Source of the DNA: an uncultured Clostridia bacterium
Lineage (GTDB): Bacteria > Bacillota > Clostridia > Christensenellales > Pumilibacteraceae
Direction of reading: 5' to 3'
DNA length: 56,107 bases
NCBI GenBank assembly: GCA_944362615.1
Contig: CALVTM010000022.1
Location: forward strand, 1-56,107
The notes beneath the pieces were generated by a model. It did not search any database, was not told where the DNA came from, and saw nothing but the letters and a program-made list of their open reading frames with translations. Position numbers and translations under genes: made by a program. Below, in pieces: positions 47,702-56,030 of the stretch. Numbering within the stretch: position 1 is the first letter of the stretch; each line of letters starts with the position of its first letter.

Positions 47702-48723
47702 TTATCTGCAATCATACCGATAAGTTTTTCGGTATCGTCCCAACCTATACAAGGATCGGTTATCGATTTTCCGTACACTTCGCCGTTAACGGGTTGACTG
47801 CCTTCTTCAATATAGCTTTCGATCATAAAGCCCTTTACTAAGTTATTTATTGTTTCCGAGCACTTTCTGCTATGAAGTACTTCTCCGACTATGCGTATCT
47901 GCTCTTTATAGCGTTTTCCTGAATTTGAATGATTGACGTCGATGATCGCAGCTTTATTCTTCAATTCAGTTTTTTCATACATATCATGTAGCCTTATAAG
48001 GTCTTCAAAATGATAATTGGGAATGCCTGCGCCGTATTTATCGACTCCACCTCTTAAAATAACATGGGCGTACTCGTTTCCGTCTGTAGTTACATCACAG
48101 CCTCTGTATATGAAGTTATGCGGGTGTTGTGCTGCGTATACGGAATTAAGCATAACTGTAAAATCACCGCTTGTCGGGTTTTTCATACCTACGGGGATAT
48201 CCATACCGCTTGCTGTCAGTCGATGCTGCTGATCCTCTACCGAGCGAGCGCCTATTGCCTCATATGAGAGCAGGTCATCCAGGTAGCTTCTGTTCTCGGG
48301 ATAAAGCATTTCATCTGCTGAAGTCAGCCTGCATTCGTCCATAACTTTAAGATGAAGCCGCCTTATGGCAATGATGCCGGCTTTAAGATCGGGCGCGTCA
48401 GAAGGTCTCGGCTGATGTAGCATACCTTTGTACCCTTCTCCGGTAGTCCTGGGTTTGTTTGTATAAACTCTGGGAATAATAACTAACCTGTCTTTAAATT
48501 TTTCAGCAACTTTTGCCAGCCGTGAAACATAGTCAAGTACGCTGTCTTCACGGTCTGCGGAACAAGGTCCGATTATAACCAGAAACTTATCTGAACGTCC
48601 GGATAATACATCCTTTACTTCATTATCTCGAGCAAGCTTAAATGCCTTTAATTCGTCCGTAAGCGGATAGTCGGATTTTATTTCTTCAGGCCCGGGAAGC
48701 GGGCAATTTATGGTCATTCCCAT
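47695..48723 (-). CDS. 3-deoxy-7-phosphoheptulonate synthase (DAHP synthase, type I)
   Basis: This enzyme condenses phosphoenolpyruvate and erythrose-4-phosphate, the first step to aromatic amino acids. The 342-residue protein has the AroF/G/H form: FLVIIGPCSADREDSVLDYV near 48, PRVYTNKPRTTGEGYKG, ARSVEDQQHRLTASGMD, RGGVDKYGAGIPNYH, and metal-site residues in DVNHSNSGKRYKEQ and EEGSQPVNG. There is no chorismate mutase or ACT-like extension. AAGGAG precedes the ATG, and no other shikimate gene is nearby. Confidence 0.95.
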   Translation of the reverse strand: MGMTINCPLPGPEEIKSDYPLTDELKAFKLARDNEVKDVLSGRSDKFLVIIGPCSADREDSVLDYVSRLAKVAEKFKDRLVIIPRVYTNKPRTTGEGYKGMLHQPRPSDAPDLKAGIIAIRRLHLKVMDECRLTSADEMLYPENRSYLDDLLSYEAIGARSVEDQQHRLTASGMDIPVGMKNPTSGDFTVMLNSVYAAQHPHNFIYRGCDVTTDGNEYAHVILRGGVDKYGAGIPNYHFEDLIRLHDMYEKTELKNKAAIIDVNHSNSGKRYKEQIRIVGEVLHSRKCSETINNLVKGFMIESYIEEGSQPVNGEVYGKSITDPCIGWDDTEKLIGMIADKC

Positions 48724-48753
48724 TTAAGGTTACTCCTTTACTTTTTGTTTTTT

Positions 48754-48782
48754 AGAATACAGTATAAAATCAGTTTCGTCAA
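48754..48782 (-). promoter_or_regulatory. Promoter of the DAHP synthase gene
   Basis: TTGACG (48777-48782), 17 bases, TATTCT (48754-48759); about 30 bases upstream of the ATG, with AAGGAG between. Confidence 0.65.
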
Positions 48783-48833
48783 GCGATGAAAAGTGCTTTG
48801 ATTGTGAAATTTTACATTATATCAGAAAGCCTC

Positions 48834-48862
48834 TTGCAAAATTTCCGATTATGTAGTATACT
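48834..48862 (+). promoter_or_regulatory. Promoter of the helicase gene
   Basis: TTGCAA (48834-48839), 17 bases, TATACT (48857-48862). The -10 box falls in the first copy of an 18-base tandem repeat, and a second identical TATACT lies 18 bases downstream. Confidence 0.55.
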
Positions 48863-48885
48863 TTAAATATGTAGTATACTTTAAA
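48850..48885. repeat. Tandem 18-bp duplication in the helicase promoter
   Basis: Two perfect head-to-tail copies of TATGTAGTATACTTTAAA. The unit carries a -10-like TATACT, so duplication gives two possible -10 boxes. Confidence 0.9.
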
Positions 48886-48932
48886 TACAATTTGCGCTAT
48901 CTTAAAACTGCGCATTTTAGGCGGCGGAAAAG

Positions 48933-51900
48933 ATGAAAAGCATTTATTCATATTACAAAGAGCGATTGATAGAAATAAGCGGAAAAAACAGAAGTCTGTA
49001 TATCCGCTCTTTTAGCCGAAAAACCGGTTATGATATAGGAAAGCTTCTTGCCTCCGATAAAGAATGGGAAGAAGAGTTTTTTGAATTTTTAAGATCTGGT
49101 CAGAAAGATAAATTTACTATAATTTCCCCAAGCATTCAATCTTTAAAAACACTTTTCGGAGCGGAAGCGCCTGTGCCGCAAGAACAGTCTCCTCGCCCCG
49201 GACGGGCAAAACAGCCGTTTAATGCAGCGTTGGAAAGAGAAGCCAATTCAGTGCGCATGCTTAAAAGAGAAGCTGAGGATATAGAAAAAGAGACAGGCAG
49301 ATATGAGCTGTTTGTCGGTTATCCGTTTGTCTGTGGCGGACTTAAAGATGTGGTGATCAAAGCGCCGTTGCTGTTCTTCCCCGTTGAAGTGGAAATCACA
49401 GAGAGCAATATAGTAAGATTAAGCATTAAACGCGGCGAAAGTGTTCGCCTCAATAAAGCGTTTGTCTTTGCATACGCACAAGCGAAGGGTCTGCTTATTG
49501 AGGAAATGGAAACGGAGTTCGATAATCTGTCTCATAGCGGCATGAAAAATCTCGACTCTGTTCTTGCATACCTTAAAAAATTCGGGATCAGGCTCAGAAT
49601 GCCTGACGGCAAAAAGCTGGTGCCTTTTGATACGATAACAGAGCCCAAGATAAGGGATGCTCTGGAACTCAAAAGAGTTTGTGTGTTAGCCAGATACTCG
49701 ATGGCTAATTCGATTTATAATGATTATTCCGAGCTTGAACGCAGTCGCATGACCAATGATGCTGTTGAGGAATTATTTGAACCGCAGAAAAGCCGAAGAA
49801 GAAAGAATAATATTCAGCATGAAGATTGTTACTGCATCAGTGACCTTGACTATGCTCAGCGCAACGTAGTGGAAAAAGTCGCAAACGCCGGAAACATGGT
49901 AATATACGGACCTCCCGGAACAGGTAAATCCCAGACAATAGTAAATCTGATATCGGATGCGCTCTGTAAGGGCAAGCGGGTTCTGGTCGTTTCTCAGAAG
50001 AAGGCGGCTTTGGATGTGGTCTATAATCGTCTTGCGGAACTTTCGGAAAAAGCAATGTTCATTGTGGATCCGGTAAAAGAACGTCGTTCATTTTATTCGC
50101 GTTGTCTTTTGCGTCATGAAGAGGTATTGAAGAAACAATTTACGGATCATTTTGGCGAATATGATAAGATCGCCGGATTGCTGGAAGATGAAATAGAAAG
50201 ATTGCAGGAGATATCGGATACTTTTGAAGACGATAACGGGTTCGGTATCAGTCTTATGGACATGTACTATGGCTCTTTCATCCCGGGAAAAGATAGTGAG
50301 GAATATGCCATATACAACGAGATGTTAAAAGACAAAACTTTGCGTACAATGGATTATCCTACCATGCGTCACGCAATCGATACCCTTTTGGAACAAGATA
50401 AGATTGATATATATTATAATTTTGTTGAGAATAAAAAATTCAATCCGTTCATACAGCATCTTAAACCTGATTTACCGATAGACACGCTTTCTTATGCGCG
50501 TACAAAGTTTGCCGAACTGACCGGTTCGCGCACTGCTGTTTTTGATGAGGCAGGTTATCCGTTTGCACGTCAGATAATAGCGCAGTATGATAAACTTTCC
50601 AATCCCAGAAACGAAAAAATGTTTATTCATATGCTTGCCGGATTCGAGTATCCGTCGGCTTACTCTTTTCTGCAGGCAAGTAAGATACTCTTCCCTCTTT
50701 ATCCTTTTGCAAAATACAGCATGTGTTGCAAGGAAAAAGAAATAAGAGAAAGTTATGAAAAAACAAAAGAAGCAATAGCGGACTTTGTAAGCGATTATGA
50801 TTTCCTCCGTGAGGTACTTACTTACGAGGGATATGCGATGGCACTCGGCGGTATACTCGAGGGTAATGAAAACACTCTGAATAATCTTAAAGCGGCGCTT
50901 GCCGACTATGTTAAGGTAAGTGACGTTTCTCTTAGCCTTCATAATTTCTCACAGACCGAAAGGCATATTCTTAATTTTGCATATAGGATGACGCGGGATT
51001 ACGAACATTTCCGCGGAGTTATTGTTAAATTGCTTCCCCTTCGCGTATATCATGAGATCATAAGCTGTGAAAAAAATAAAAAAACAGAGCTTTCAGCTAC
51101 GGTGGATTTTGAAAATATAAAAGCTCGGATAAACACGCTTACCAATGAGCTTGCGGGTATAAGCCGGAAAATATGTGCGAACAGTTTTGTTCCTGAATAT
51201 CAGGATATGTATGCTAACAGTGAGGACTCGAAGGACTATCTGTATCAGATATCCAAGAAACAGAATTTCTGGCCAATACGCCGTACTATGGAAGTGTACG
51301 GAGATTATCTGCTCACCCTCTACCCTTGCTGGTTACTCTCTCCTGAAAATGTATCTTCAATACTGCCGCTTCAGAAAAACATGTTTGATCTTGTTCTGTT
51401 TGATGAGGCAAGCCAGGTGTTTATAGAAAATACTGTTCCGTCCATTATCAGAGGCAAGAACGTTGTAGTTGCGGGAGATGCCAAGCAGCTTCGCCCCACA
51501 ACTACATTTATGCGCAGATATATGGGCGGGGCTGATGACGATAGTGATCTGTCGCTCCAGGCAGCGCTTGAGGTTGAAAGCTTACTGGATCTTGCGGTTG
51601 CGAGATTTGACAGTGCTAATATTACCTATCATTACCGCAGTTACAGCCGCGGCTTGATCGATTTTTCGAACAAAGCGTTTTATGATGATATGTTGCGTAT
51701 TTCACCCGATGTCACTAAGTCGCTCAAGAGCAAGGCTATAGAACGTATAAAAGTTGACGGAATATGGCGGGATCGCAGGAATCCGGTTGAGGCGGCGGAA
51801 GTTGTTAAGCTGCTGAAAAAGCTGTTTAGGAATCGTGCGGGAGATACAATAGGTATAATAACATTCGGCATGGAACAGCAGTCTTGTATTGAAGATGCTA

Positions 51901-52682
51901 TCGATAAGGAATGTAAGCTGTCACCTGATTTTCGTACTGCATATTTCAATGAAAGCAACAGAAAGGATAACGGACAGGACGTCAGTCTGTTTATCAAGAA
52001 CATAGAAAATGTACAGGGTGATGAAAGAGACATCATAATATTCAGTATAGGATATGCTCGTAATGATAACGACAAGGTTAATGCACACTTCGGCTCGCTT
52101 TCCGTGGAAGGTGGAGAGAACAGACTTAACGTTGCAGTGACACGAGCTAAGAAAAAAATATTTGTCATTACAAGTATCGAACCTGAAGACCTTAAGGTAG
52201 ACGGTACCAAGAACAACGGACCCAAGTTGTTTAGGTCTTATCTGGCTTATGCGCGCGCTGTCGCCAGCGGAAATCGAGATGAGACTAAAGCCGTACTTAA
52301 CAGCATGTGCCCTCCCTCGGCCAGCGTCAGACATGCAGAGCTTACAGTGCCCGTGGAACAGCAGATCGCCGCTAAGCTTCGCACGCTTGGATACGACGTC
52401 GATACCGATCTTGGCAGCGGCTCCAACAAAATATCGATAGCCGTTTACGATAAGAAAAAAGATAAATATATTTTAGGTATCCAAGTGGATAAAGTTCTGT
52501 ATTCGGCGGACGAAACGCCGTTAGAACGCGATGTATATGCATGTCGTTTCCTTGAACAAAAAGGCTGGAATATTATGCGCGTATGGAGCAGAGACTGGTG
52601 GCATAATGCTCATGATGTAACTGCAAGAATACGTCACCGGATCGATTCTGCATTAACTCCGTCTGTCGGGCATACTGATTAA
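48933..52682 (+). CDS. Large SF1 DNA/RNA helicase with nuclease-like C-terminus
   Basis: This 1249-residue cytoplasmic protein is an UvrD/Upf1-like helicase. Walker A IYGPPGTGKSQTIVNL is near 325 and DEASQV (motif II) near 822. GDAKQLRPTTTF is near 848, VQGDERDIIIFSIGYA near 1027 and NVAVTRAKKKIFVI near 1065. The 450-residue stretch between motifs I and II is an unusually long insertion. The C-terminal 120 residues look like the DUF559/MTES_1575 nuclease fold (ISIAVYDKKK, LGIQVDKVLY, WNIMRVWSRDWW). The expected Asp and Glu of that site read Ser and Gln here, so it may be inactive. It is a single gene; no restriction or defence partners are adjacent. Confidence 0.86.
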   Translation: MKSIYSYYKERLIEISGKNRSLYIRSFSRKTGYDIGKLLASDKEWEEEFFEFLRSGQKDKFTIISPSIQSLKTLFGAEAPVPQEQSPRPGRAKQPFNAALEREANSVRMLKREAEDIEKETGRYELFVGYPFVCGGLKDVVIKAPLLFFPVEVEITESNIVRLSIKRGESVRLNKAFVFAYAQAKGLLIEEMETEFDNLSHSGMKNLDSVLAYLKKFGIRLRMPDGKKLVPFDTITEPKIRDALELKRVCVLARYSMANSIYNDYSELERSRMTNDAVEELFEPQKSRRRKNNIQHEDCYCISDLDYAQRNVVEKVANAGNMVIYGPPGTGKSQTIVNLISDALCKGKRVLVVSQKKAALDVVYNRLAELSEKAMFIVDPVKERRSFYSRCLLRHEEVLKKQFTDHFGEYDKIAGLLEDEIERLQEISDTFEDDNGFGISLMDMYYGSFIPGKDSEEYAIYNEMLKDKTLRTMDYPTMRHAIDTLLEQDKIDIYYNFVENKKFNPFIQHLKPDLPIDTLSYARTKFAELTGSRTAVFDEAGYPFARQIIAQYDKLSNPRNEKMFIHMLAGFEYPSAYSFLQASKILFPLYPFAKYSMCCKEKEIRESYEKTKEAIADFVSDYDFLREVLTYEGYAMALGGILEGNENTLNNLKAALADYVKVSDVSLSLHNFSQTERHILNFAYRMTRDYEHFRGVIVKLLPLRVYHEIISCEKNKKTELSATVDFENIKARINTLTNELAGISRKICANSFVPEYQDMYANSEDSKDYLYQISKKQNFWPIRRTMEVYGDYLLTLYPCWLLSPENVSSILPLQKNMFDLVLFDEASQVFIENTVPSIIRGKNVVVAGDAKQLRPTTTFMRRYMGGADDDSDLSLQAALEVESLLDLAVARFDSANITYHYRSYSRGLIDFSNKAFYDDMLRISPDVTKSLKSKAIERIKVDGIWRDRRNPVEAAEVVKLLKKLFRNRAGDTIGIITFGMEQQSCIEDAIDKECKLSPDFRTAYFNESNRKDNGQDVSLFIKNIENVQGDERDIIIFSIGYARNDNDKVNAHFGSLSVEGGENRLNVAVTRAKKKIFVITSIEPEDLKVDGTKNNGPKLFRSYLAYARAVASGNRDETKAVLNSMCPPSASVRHAELTVPVEQQIAAKLRTLGYDVDTDLGSGSNKISIAVYDKKKDKYILGIQVDKVLYSADETPLERDVYACRFLEQKGWNIMRVWSRDWWHNAHDVTARIRHRIDSALTPSVGHTD

Positions 52683-52704
52683 GCATATAAGAATATCGGA
52701 TCCG

Positions 52705-52752
52705 TAATTAATGAGTCCCGAAAGTTATGTAACTTTCGGGACTCATTAATTA
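52705..52752. terminator. Long bidirectional terminator hairpin
   Basis: TAATTAATGAGTCCCGAAAG with its continuation GTTA is exactly complementary to the right arm (TAAC then TTTCGGGACTCATTAATTA), giving a stem of about 23 bp with a tiny loop. It ends both the helicase and the convergent PstS-like operon. Confidence 0.85.
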
Positions 52753-52779
52753 TTACTTTTTATTTAACTTTAAGTATGT

Positions 52780-53967
52780 TTACAACGCAACAAAACCTGC
52801 TCTTTCTGTAAGCTCCTTGCCTTGGTCGGACTTGATCCAGTCGATCAGCTTTTTTGTGTTCCCGACCGGTTCCCCGTTTGTAACTGCGTAAAAATCGAAA
52901 ACGAACGGATAAGTGTCGTTACGTATGTTTTCTATCGTAGGTGAAATTCCGTTTATAGACAGAAGTTTTGCGTGCGGGTTTGGAAACATGGTTTCTGCAA
53001 AAAACCGATATGAGTATCCGATAGCCGGATGTACACCGTTCCATTCAACAGTTACTTGTTGCATAAGACTGTTTGTGCCGATAAGACTTTCGTCCGGCAG
53101 CGGGCGCGGCGCATGTATAGGAGTGTCCTTCATGATTTTTTGCAAACCGGTCTGACTGCCGGATCCTTCCGGCCTTTGAAACACTATCATATCACCGCCC
53201 TCTTTCCAACCGAGTGTTCCCCACTTTGCTGTTTTGCCGGAATATATATTCTGCAGTTGTTCATAAGTCAGATTATCTGTCGGGTTTTTATCGCTTACGA
53301 TAAACACAAAGGCTTCCCTTCCGATCTTATGAAATTTTAAATCAGCTCCTGCTTCTTCGGCGGCTTTCTTCTGGGATAAAGATGGTTCAAGCACAAATAT
53401 CAGATCAACACTGCCCGCAATGATCGAGTCATATGCTTTGTTGGTTTTTGAACAAATGACATATTCATCGGCATAGCTGTTTTGATCGTATACGGCTTGA
53501 GCAAAAGCCGCATACATCGGATAAAAGGCCGTGGCGCCGTCCATAACGGGCAAATCATCTGAAATTAATAAATCTGCCTGCTCATCAAGAGACACCGTCT
53601 GTGACCCCGTGAATGGCGCGTAAACGCTTATATCCGGCTCAATGTTTGCGGGCTTAGAGTTGCCTCCAAGCCACCAGTTTCCGATAACGGCGTTAGGATA
53701 CAACGCTATTGAAAGGATCAGTATAACAGCAAGTGATATGGAAAAAGGAAGCAATCTTTTTGAATGTTTCATCCATATTATTGTCGAGAAGCAACCTACT
53801 GCAAGAATCATGAGCCCGATCGGAATTATAGCTGTAAAATTATCTATCGCATCAAGTCTGGACAGATAATCATATTTTTCAAGCGCGACTATAGCTGAAA
53901 TAAGAGCGGCGACGGTAACGAGCGCTTTTAATGCGGTAAGAAATATATTTTTAATTCTGATATTCAT
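52780..53967 (-). CDS. Membrane-anchored PstS-like substrate-binding protein
   Basis: Residues 110-395 form a type 2 periplasmic-binding fold of the phosphate-binding (PstS) kind. TAFYPMYAAFAQAVY, AGSVDLIFVLEPSLSQKKA and QRPEGSGSQTGLQKIM are visible, the last being the usual ligand loop. Normal PstS has a lipobox signal peptide. Here three hydrophobic helices (about 8-28, 43-67 and 73-91) take its place, so the domain should be fixed to the outer face of the membrane. No pstCAB genes are near. It is the third gene after an XRE regulator and a DUF4190-like protein, so a sensing role is as likely as transport. Confidence 0.83.
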   Translation of the reverse strand: MNIRIKNIFLTALKALVTVAALISAIVALEKYDYLSRLDAIDNFTAIIPIGLMILAVGCFSTIIWMKHSKRLLPFSISLAVILILSIALYPNAVIGNWWLGGNSKPANIEPDISVYAPFTGSQTVSLDEQADLLISDDLPVMDGATAFYPMYAAFAQAVYDQNSYADEYVICSKTNKAYDSIIAGSVDLIFVLEPSLSQKKAAEEAGADLKFHKIGREAFVFIVSDKNPTDNLTYEQLQNIYSGKTAKWGTLGWKEGGDMIVFQRPEGSGSQTGLQKIMKDTPIHAPRPLPDESLIGTNSLMQQVTVEWNGVHPAIGYSYRFFAETMFPNPHAKLLSINGISPTIENIRNDTYPFVFDFYAVTNGEPVGNTKKLIDWIKSDQGKELTERAGFVAL

Positions 53968-53987
53968 ATTTTACCCACTGTCACTCG

Positions 53988-54500
53988 CTACATTAAAGCT
54001 ATAACGGCGACACCAGAACCGAATAAGATAATAGCTGTGATCAAGAAAATTACGGGAAGAACTATTGCAATTATAGATATAACGAAGCCTGCTTTACTTT
54101 TACCGCGACTTTCGACCAGCCCAAGTATTCCGAGGATAATACCAAAAGAAGGACATAAAAAAGGAACGATCAGGTAAGTAACAATGTTTAAAAACATTAA
54201 AGGTATTGTCAGCAGATCAAGGAACAGACCTATACATGATATTATCAGTCCGCGGAGAGAAGCTCCTATAATATATTTAAAAAGCCATATGAAAAGCAGT
54301 ACTATACTTGTGATTAAACAGCATATTCCGATAAAAAATGCTGTTCCGATATAAGCGAACGGTACTAATGCAAATATAAAACAAACAAGCGTCAAAACGA
54401 AAAATACGATAGAAATAATAATCAGTTTATTGAATTTATGTTTTGAATTATCCGGTTGATTGTTTTGATCTTCAGTAATGTGATCGTCATTATCATTCAT
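53988..54500 (-). CDS. DUF4190-like membrane protein
   Basis: The 170-residue protein has a short acidic, Asn/Asp-rich cytoplasmic start and then about four membrane helices, with SFGIILGILGLVESRGKSK near 127, the DUF4190-type repeat. Function is unknown. I start it at the ATG at 54500, which has a strong GGGAGGTGAT upstream; an earlier in-frame ATG at 54584 lies inside the xre gene and is rejected. It lies between the XRE regulator (31 bases) and the PstS-like gene (20 bases). Confidence 0.78.
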   Translation of the reverse strand: MNDNDDHITEDQNNQPDNSKHKFNKLIIISIVFFVLTLVCFIFALVPFAYIGTAFFIGICCLITSIVLLFIWLFKYIIGASLRGLIISCIGLFLDLLTIPLMFLNIVTYLIVPFLCPSFGIILGILGLVESRGKSKAGFVISIIAIVLPVIFLITAIILFGSGVAVIALM

Positions 54501-54531
54501 CTTGATATCACCTCCCTGCAATTTGCATTTT

Positions 54532-55353
54532 TTATAAAAGAGCTTTGCATATTGAAATAAATAATATCCAGAATTTCGGAACATATTGATCTATTGCCGA
54601 GATAACTTCTTCCCTGTTGTATTGTAATACGGAATCTGATTCTGAAATTATTGTAAGGATGCTGCCGTTGGCGTGAGTCATTGCTATTGTTATTCCGCCG
54701 TATGCGTGTTCACCTACTGCGACATATCCTCCCACACTTAGCGCACCGAAAGCAAACCCGCCGACAGATACCGCACCGAATGTCATGATGCCTACGGCAA
54801 CTGCGCCTACCGCTATCATTCCTATTGTGACTGCGCCTGCCGAAAAGCATCCCAAGGAGAAAATCCCGATAGCCAGCAATCCTAATGTTGCGAGCCCAAA
54901 AGAAAACATACCTGCTGAGACAAGCCCGATTGAGATCAGCCCTGTTGCCGCTACGCCTACGGCAATAATACCTTTTGCTCTGTGTGGCCCTATTCCGATG
55001 TTAATGTGTATCAGTGGCAGTCCGAATAGTTTATGTTTACTTTTGTATTCATAATGAAGATTATTGATCAGTCCAGTTATCCCGTAAACATCTGGGTTTA
55101 ATGTATTATCCGAATTTATCTGACTTGTCTGAGCAGTCTGACTTTCGCCTTTTAACAGGTAATTGAGATCAAGTTCAAGAAGCATGGAGAGGCGCACAAG
55201 TTTTTCTGTCTCCGGATATGCTGAGCCTGATTCCCAACGTGAAACGGCTTGCCTGGAAACATTGAGAGCTTCGGCAAGTGACTCCTGTGTATAACCGTGT
55301 TTCTTTCTTGCTTCTGCAATTATTTTACCCGTTAAACTCAATTGTTCGTTCAT
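54532..55353 (-). CDS. XRE-family regulator with glycine pentad-repeat membrane-like domain
   Basis: Residues 5-65 are a lambda-repressor-like HTH (ARKKHGYTQESLAEALNVSR, QAVSRWESGSAYP). From about residue 128 to 208, glycine recurs every fifth position without a break, 17 glycines in all, with small or hydroxyl residues two places before the next glycine (GLISI, GLVSA, GMFSF and so on). One-residue slippage then leads to GGYVAVGEHAYGG. The 30-residue end is hydrophobic. The repeat may be a membrane-embedded or beta-helical sensor. I choose the ATG at 55353 because it follows AGAGG; an ATG 13 codons upstream lies in the -10 box. It is the first gene of a three-gene operon. Confidence 0.84.
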   Translation of the reverse strand: MNEQLSLTGKIIAEARKKHGYTQESLAEALNVSRQAVSRWESGSAYPETEKLVRLSMLLELDLNYLLKGESQTAQTSQINSDNTLNPDVYGITGLINNLHYEYKSKHKLFGLPLIHINIGIGPHRAKGIIAVGVAATGLISIGLVSAGMFSFGLATLGLLAIGIFSLGCFSAGAVTIGMIAVGAVAVGIMTFGAVSVGGFAFGALSVGGYVAVGEHAYGGITIAMTHANGSILTIISESDSVLQYNREEVISAIDQYVPKFWILFISICKALL

Positions 55354-55382
55354 TAAATCTAACCTCTTTAAAGCTATATTAA

Positions 55383-55411
55383 ATTTTATCACATATAGAA
55401 CACGGTGTCAA
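55383..55411 (-). promoter_or_regulatory. Promoter of the XRE operon
   Basis: TTGACA (55406-55411), 17 bases, TAAAAT (55383-55388). The leader is about 25 bases with a Shine-Dalgarno. Confidence 0.72.
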
Positions 55412-55588
55412 TACGGGATTAGATTTCAATATTTCTGAATATATTATAGTTTATATGTGGATCATGGTAAATAACTTTTCGGTTGTTTTATGTAAACTTT
55501 GAGTTGCACTCTAACAGAAACATAGTTTTTAAAGCATTTTAATTATATTTACGGGGCAGGTACGATCGGTCGTAATAAATTTGATAAA

Positions 55589-55625
55589 ACACAAAAACAC
55601 CACATAAGCATGTGGTGTTTTTGTG

Positions 55626-55626
<1 letters not shown>
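55589..55626. terminator. Terminator of the tRNA cluster
   Basis: ACACAAAAACACCACAT pairs perfectly with ATGTGGTGTTTTTGTGT around AAGC, next to the 3' end of tRNA-Tyr. The A/T runs make it work on both strands. Between 55412 and 55588 I see no gene. Confidence 0.85.
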
Positions 55627-55710
<84 letters not shown>

Positions 55711-55726
55711 ATAATTGTTGTTTGAT

Positions 55727-55802
55727 TGGAGCTGGTGATGGGACTTGAACCCGCAACCTGCTGATTACAAGTCAGCTGCTCTGCCAATTGAGCTACACCA
55801 GC
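55727..55802 (-). tRNA. tRNA-Thr (anticodon TGT)
   Basis: Acceptor GCTGGTG pairs with CACCAGC, discriminator T, CCA encoded. The anticodon loop CTTGTAA has TGT. D arm and T arm are normal. Confidence 0.93.
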
Positions 55803-55844
55803 ATGTTCCCCGATATCCGACTCGCGGATACCGGGAAATTTGAG

Positions 55845-55920
55845 TGGTGCCTTAGGGCGGAATCGAACCACCGACACAGGGATTTTCAGTCCCTTGCTCT
55901 ACCGACTGAGCTACCAAGGC
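55845..55920 (-). tRNA. tRNA-Phe (anticodon GAA)
   Basis: Acceptor GCCTTGG pairs with CTAAGGC (one weak pair), CCA encoded. The anticodon loop CTGAAAA has GAA. The T arm has GGTTCGATTCC. Confidence 0.93.
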
Positions 55921-55927
55921 AAAAAAA

Positions 55928-56004
55928 TGGCGACCTGGATGGGACTCGAACCCACGACCTCTAGCGTGACAGGCTAGCGTTCTAACCAACTGAACTACCA
56001 GGCC
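55928..56004 (-). tRNA. tRNA-Asp (anticodon GTC)
   Basis: Acceptor GGCCTGG pairs with CCAGGTC (one G-U), discriminator G, CCA encoded. The anticodon loop CTGTCAC has GTC. Confidence 0.93.
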
Positions 56005-56030
56005 AAAAATAAGCAGTTTATTAAATTTAA

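Noticed and set aside
48933..52682. The helicase as the core of a multi-gene defence system
   Set aside because: Neighbours are aromatic biosynthesis on one side and a membrane sensor operon on the other, separated by strong terminators; no methylase, nuclease or effector gene is near.
54501..54584. A longer N-terminus for the DUF4190-like protein
   Set aside because: It overlaps the end of the XRE gene and lacks a ribosome-binding site; GGGAGGTGAT precedes the ATG at 54500.
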